Below, piece after piece: positions 58,729 to 64,000 of a stretch of DNA of 64,000 bases. Made by a program: the position numbers and the translations under genes. Each line of letters begins with the position of its first letter. Positions within the stretch are counted from its first letter, which is position 1. Source of the stretch: Asterias amurensis (taxonomy: Eukaryota > Echinodermata > Asteroidea > Forcipulatida > Asteriidae); the NCBI RefSeq assembly GCF_032118995.1, contig NC_092656.1:13970194-14034193 (forward strand). Direction: 5' to 3'. The notes under the pieces were generated by a model, which searched no databases, was not told the DNA's origin, and worked only from the letters and a program-made list of their open reading frames with translations.

Positions 58729-59977
58729 AAAACGTGTTTTCTCAATTTAAACTAAAGTTAACAATTGAAGTTGAAGGCATACTGTATGATAGTACTTATA
58801 TTAACTTAGTACCCACAAATATATTCATGATTTTATATCAACCACTTTAAGTATTACACAATTTCAAAGAATATAAAACTCATTTGAAGGATACTACTTT
58901 AGTGTTTAGACAGCCATTTTATCTACTCATAATATTATTTAAAAACCTCTCAATACAAAAAAATATAAGTTTTATGACTGTTGCATTTCAAAAGATACAT
59001 CATGGAGGCAAGAGTGCATACAAGTAAAAATATAAATTCAAGTCAGAATTTGTTTCTGTTGCCTTTTATGCCAATATTATGGTCAGGAGTGGAATGTTTG
59101 TGCCTATTACAGAGTCTCTTTGTTACTTCTTTAATAACCTTTGAAAACTTACAATGTCACCGACTGATGCAGTGTAAACTGACATGGGGCATGGATGCCA
59201 ACGCTACAGTTTTACAATTAGGTTTATTTCAAGCAGACGGTTTTACATTTAACTGTTCTAGAAACTTTTTTTTGTTTTACTTACTTACTGCTTGTTATGC
59301 CTCTGTATGCAAGTAGGGCATTTTAGGAAAAAGATATGTTTGACTATCAGATAAAATTAAAATTTATTGTATCAATACAATTTACTATGTTTTTTGTTCA
59401 CCAATCATTATTAGGCTTACATAATTTAACTAGAAAACAACATTCTTATTGGGTACAGTGAGTACTTTTGTATTTAATTTTTTAAAAATTGCACTGTATA
59501 AAGTGAGTTGTTGTTTTAGAGAATGCAATTAAACCAGCTAGTGTCGTGCAAGTCCAGTTTCCATGGTTTGAGCTTATTTATACATTCTTGACAATTTTTT
59601 TGTGAGCTGTGAGAATAAACTTATTAAAAACTCGGTATGAGTATGCCCTGCACCAATTAATGGAAATACTTAATATTTATGCTAAGCACAACTTTATGGG
59701 CCATCCAGGCTGGTACCATTGATAGGTTTTCCAAACAAAAGCCTCAGTCCTTCACTGTACTTTAACCTAAACCCTCTAAACAAACAGTTAATATAATTAT
59801 AATAATAAACAATAGAAAAAAATTATTTAATGCTGTTTAAAAACAAAAGTTGTCAGCTTTTCTACAGTGTAAGTGGATACATCTCATTTAAAAAAATTCC
59901 AACAATTGTCTGTGTTTACTAAATATACATTGTATCAAATGTTTAAGATATGCTGAAAAAACTTTTCCCCTGTTCTT

Positions 59978-60346
59978 TAAAGGCAGTGGACAATATTAGT
60001 TATTACTCAAAATAGTTGTTAGCATAAAAACTTACTTGGTAAGAAGCAATGGAGAGCTGTTGATGGTATACAAAATTGTGAGAAATGACTCCCTCTGAAG
60101 TAATATAGTTTTTGAGAAAGAGCTCATTTCTCACTACAGTATTTGAATCCGAAAAAGCCTTTTGTTAGGCATCTGAAGCACACAATTTTATGCAAAAAGG
60201 ATGTTTTTTGTTCATTATTCTCTTGCAACTTTGATGACCAAATTGAGTTCAAATTTTCACAGGTTTGTTATTTTATGTATACAGTTGGGATACACCAAGT
60301 GAGAATACTGGTCTTTAACAATTACCAAAGGTGTCCACTGCCTTAA
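59978..60346 (-). mobile_element. F1-related MITE just downstream of the second GH3 gene
   Basis: Ends about 50 bp past the stop codon at 60397, so any 3' UTR beyond that would run into the MITE. Confidence 0.75.
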
Positions 60347-60396
60347 ATAGTATTCAACTTGACAGCACAAGTCTGATACACCCAAGTACATGTAAA

Positions 60397-63300
60397 TTAT
60401 TGTGGGCAGGATGCCAAATCTGTGTCTTGCCCAACGACAGTAAAGTCTGTTACAAGGATAGCGGAGGGAACTCGTCTACTCTGCCCAGGCAGTTGTCCTC
60501 CGGCATAAACCCAAAACTTCCCTGGTTTCAGAACTAAGCGACCTTCATATACAGCCCTCACACGAGCTGGAATGGTGAGATAGTGGGTGATTTGGTTCTG
60601 GGGTCTGATTTGGATGCGAACAAATGCCCCTAATTGGTAGCGAGGAACAGGGAAGGTTGCACCTGGCCATCCGATGTAAACTTGGGTCACCTATAAGCAA
60701 AGATGATATCCGATACCAAGATTAATAAAAAATCCTCAAAGAGTACAAGTAGTTGTGCCATGAATTTGTGCAAATGAAATATATAATATATTGGACGAAT
60801 AGATACATGGTTGGGGAGGGGGAAGGGACAGTCCGGCTCTTCCATGGCATAGTCCCCAAATTTTTTTTTTTTTTTATATAAAATCATTTCTTGGCAATTT
60901 AACAGCCATTTTCACATTTCAAAGTTTCAAAGGCATACAATGCAAAGATGTGAATACAACATGTTCTCATGCATCTTGACCTCTTTTTACACTTTCGTCT
61001 CATTGTTGTGGCATCAAAGAATCTTATCTCTGTACTTGCTTTTCGCAAAATTTAATTTTCAAGTTGGGCTGATTTGCCATGGAAGGACCAAGTAAGTAAT
61101 CGGTATAGGCACACATATGTTAGTTCACAAAGGGCAGTGGATTTCTGAATATCAAAGTATTCCATTGAAGACGCGAAACTAGTTTGTAGTGTAATTGTTC
61201 TCCCTTTAAAATGTCATGGCATAAGAGGGCCAAGGAAATTTCTACTTGAACACTTTAAGGGGTAAAAGGGTTCCTCACAGTCAAACAGTTTTTCAAGATG
61301 GCAAAATTAATATTACATCCAAAGCAAATGCACCTTCCCTTTAAGCCTATGTTTGTTTATATTTCATCATTCACTTTATATATTCCTATTGTTGGAGCCG
61401 GTTTTTACAAAGTGGGCTAGTTCAACAGTGTACAATTTTTCACACTTTCTCCTAAGTTGAAATTTCTTCTTTTGTGATCCCTTTCACACTTTTAAACATC
61501 ACATAGAGTGGCAAGTTTTACAGTTTTGTAACTTAAAAACAATTTTAAAAGAAAGCAGTGAATTTATCTCAACTACTATCAAAAGGCGAGTCACAATAAT
61601 AAAAAAACATGGTGAAAATTAAAACTAATTTCTAGATGAATTTTATCTCTTGGGCACAGGTGTGCTGGGTTATGAAATAGCTTTGACAGAAATTACTCCT
61701 TACCTCATCTCCAACGTACTTGCCGACATTAGACAAAGTGACGCTGACGTGCATATCATCACATGGTTTCAGGACAGGGTTGGTGACAAAAATCCTTTGA
61801 TAATCAAACTCTGTGAAGGACAAACCGTAACCAAACGGGTAGAATGGTGCCCCAGTAAAGAAGCGATATGTCCGATTGAACATGCTGTAGTTAGTCATCG
61901 CAGGCACCTACAAAAAGAAGTCAAGTAGTTATTTGAATGGGTGGAAAATTCATGATGTTCTTAAAGTAGAAGTAGAGAATTTACAATGGGAGCTACGACT
62001 TTGACTTGCTAGGTGAGAGTCTGGCCCTGGAGAAATTTCACTTTTGTGTTAAATACTGTAGTGACATCTTGATAATTAAGCATCATTTTCAGGGAAGACA
62101 GTTTTAAAGGCACTGGACGCTATTGGTAATAATTATCAAAGACCAGTCTTCTAACTTGGTGTAGGAGGGAGCCGTTTCTCACAGTGTTTATTTTGAGTGT
62201 CCACTGCCTTTAAAGAACGTTCGGTAATCACTCTTAAAGGTAATGCCGATAAAAATAAGAAGCAGAGCAGCTTTCAAAAGTATAAAGAATTTTGAGAATT
62301 GTTTTAGTTTGAAGTAATGTGGTTATTGACCCATTTCACCTGACATCATCATCAGAAAAATCTTGAATGCGTTAAACTGGTGGGCAATTTCACTGTGCGT
62401 TTTCATATATAACTCTATTCATAGAATATGCTGTGCGTTATATAGTGAAGTGCGCATTTTAGGTGGCACAGCGTTAATACACGTAAACCTAACTTAATAA
62501 TAATAATAATAACATAACATTTATAAGGCGCGCAGTATCTGGAATAGATCCATTCAAAGGCGCCGGAAGCTAGTCAGCTGTCAAATTAAACAGATGAGAC
62601 TTGAGGTTGTGTTTGAAAGTAGAAAGATCAGGTGTGGCCCTCAGTTCGTCTGGCAAGGAATTCCAGAGACGCGGTGCGCAGCTGGAAAAGGCGCGGTCTC
62701 CGTAACTTGCCAGACGAGTTTTGGGAACATATAGTATGTGTGATGATGCCCACCAACATGGTGAGTGTGGCACCAGTCGCCGTGTGTGACAAGCGTGCAA
62801 GAGGTCAATAGAATATTTCACAAGTTTTTATCCTCAAAAAATAAGGAATACATTATGTATTCCAATTTCAGATTATTCTTCCTGCGTGGACATATCTGGT
62901 CAAGATTTTTGTTTATATCACAAAAATGCTACCATCTTTTAACAAGCAATTTTCAAAGGTTAGTTTTAATGTGTATATAAGCTACATTTCTATCAGGTTA
63001 AACCAATCAAACAGTTCCGAAAAACAAAGACAAACTTTTCCTTTAAATCTTACCAGTGAAATAAACCTTCCGATACACAAACACAATTTTCACAATAAAA
63101 CTTGGGCTTGTCAAGTGGACATCGTTAAAAAAGTTTGGTTTGTGCATCCTGCAGGCGATAAGTGTTTCCTTAAAGTAATATGATGAATTTAAGATTAAAG
63201 ATGACTACTTCATATCCAAACCCCAAATCAGGATGAAACCTACATCATCCATAGATGCTGGCCAGGTATAGGGCAGCCTACCAGCAGGGTTTCCATCCAC

Positions 63301-63452
63301 ACCATTGGTGAAGAATCTAGCAAGTGCTTTCCCGGTAGCCTGGGCTGGTAACCAGCACTCCACTATAGCCTGGACACCAGGATGTTGGTCTGCCCATGAG
63401 ATATCCAGCGGACCAGCATTGAAGAGGAGTAGAACCACTGGTCTGCCGGCAG
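60397..63452 (-). CDS. Second GH3 beta-xylosidase-like gene, last three exons (5' part beyond the window)
   Basis: Exons: 63452-63244, 61907-61704 and 60690-60397, in frame with GT/AG junctions. Sizes 209, 204 and 294 nt match the last three exons of the neighbouring GH3 gene (212, 204, 294), with identical phases. Exon 1 of these encodes the end of the GH3 C-terminal domain (GRPVVLLLFNAGPLDISWAD, GRLPYTWPASMD). The next gives YPFGYGLSFTEFDY, and the last completes the fibronectin-III-like domain (VYAGGQLPGQSRR) and stops after DLASCPQ. The proteins are clearly paralogous but well diverged, so this is an old tandem duplication. The catalytic domain is not in the window. From 63453 to 64000 I see only intron. 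Its 3' end is 3.7 kb upstream of the start of the first GH3 gene, both in the same orientation. Confidence 0.92.
62107..62214 (+). mobile_element. F1 MITE, internally deleted (about 108 bp)
   Basis: Both termini present (ttaaaggcactggacgctat and gtgtccactgcctttaa), most of the interior lost. Confidence 0.75.
62495..62820 (-). mobile_element. LINE 3' end (ORF2 C-terminus plus tail) in GH3-2
   Basis: Minus-strand translation contains SYGDRAFSSCAPRLWNSLPD and STFKHNLKSHLF, the usual end of reverse transcriptase ORFs of CR1/L2-like LINEs, then a stop, gcgccttataaatg and an (att)n tail at 62495-62512. 5'-truncated; lies in an intron of the second GH3 gene. Confidence 0.75.
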
Positions 63453-64000
63453 CTGAATGCAAGAAATAAGCTCAATCAATCAATTCCTACTGTGTTGGGT
63501 AACATAATTCTTGTAAAAATGCATTATCTTAACAGATTTTAACAAAATCAAATTTCCATCTTGTTTTTATTAAAAGTTTCCTGATCATTTTAATGATGCC
63601 ATACAATACAAACATTCAGTTACCCAAGTAAATTTTAGTTTCAGACAGGACAACTTAACTTATATTTATAATATGACAAGATCGACGTCTGAAATGCCAA
63701 GGTGCTCCAGAGTTGTTTTGAACGACTGCAACAATCGATCTTTCGACTTCTAGCGCGTCCAGTCGCTCCCAACTGTTTCAGACGTCAAACTTTTCATGTA
63801 CTTAATTCAGATTTTGGCTCGGCGCCAGTCTGGCGTGCTTGTCTTAAATGGGTGTTACTTGGCATGTTTTCATGTTCTAAAAATGTGTGATACGGTTAGC
63901 AGTAACTTGAAAACAGTTATGTTTCACATAACCCAAGTTTCACACAGTCCAAAAACTTAGAATTTCTATTAAATAGAAAACTGATGAACAAATAACTTAA

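Larger units (their letters stand above)
57371..59977. other. Intergenic between the two GH3 genes
   Basis: Holds the F8-like and minimal F1-like repeats; a plus-strand frame at 58981-59316 has no recognised domain. No exon of either GH3 gene is seen here. Confidence 0.6.

Overview
The window is animal nuclear DNA, most likely from an echinoderm and probably a sea star. Genes are sparse, exons are small, introns hold many short fold-back DNA transposons, and CpG sites are common. The echinoderm call is an inference from gene content (an intron-rich GH3 beta-xylosidase-like pair, a DUF4773-type secreted protein, SUB1/PC4) and repeat style; it was not checked against a database. All supported genes lie on the minus strand. 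I see no rRNA, functional tRNA, CRISPR array or prokaryotic operon.

Layout: (1) 1-14.87 kb is gene-free and packed with small transposons. (2) 14.87-23.58 kb holds a complete four-exon SUB1/PC4 gene (134 aa) with repeat-filled introns. (3) 23.6-30.25 kb is intergenic, with a Helitron-like element, an element carrying a THAP-like N-terminus, and other MITEs. (4) 30.25-41.82 kb holds a complete gene for a secreted modular protein of about 724 aa. It has a signal-peptide exon, four copies of a three-exon cysteine-rich module that I read as DUF4773-like, one extra reduced module, and a short tail exon. Every internal junction is phase 1 and the 15 exons sum to exactly 725 codons. A 1.95 kb transposon carrying a second, palindromic one sits in one of its introns. 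(5) 41.8-48.46 kb is intergenic and contains a segmental duplication that copied the 3' end of the next gene. (6) 48.46-56.65 kb holds a complete ten-exon GH3 beta-xylosidase/beta-glucosidase-like gene (752 aa). (7) 60.40 kb to the right edge holds the last three exons of a second, tandem GH3 paralogue with matching exon structure; its 5' part is outside the window.

Together: SUB1 is a housekeeping nuclear coactivator. The modular protein and the two GH3 enzymes all begin with, or are expected to begin with, secretion signals, so the right half of the window is a cluster of secreted products. No pathway link between the modular protein and the GH3 enzymes is visible beyond being neighbours. 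The best candidate for something undescribed is the modular protein: tandem phase-1 exon modules, two pairs of near-identical copies, and one diverged module with two extra cysteines and a relic exon beside it.

The repeat fraction is dominated by a fold-back MITE family here called F1 (over 20 copies, termini reading AAAGGCAGTGGACACTATTGG, TTAA at the ends), plus families F2-F8, a tRNA-derived SINE and LINE 3' tails. I saw no retrovirus-like, Polinton-like or other capsid- or envelope-bearing element.
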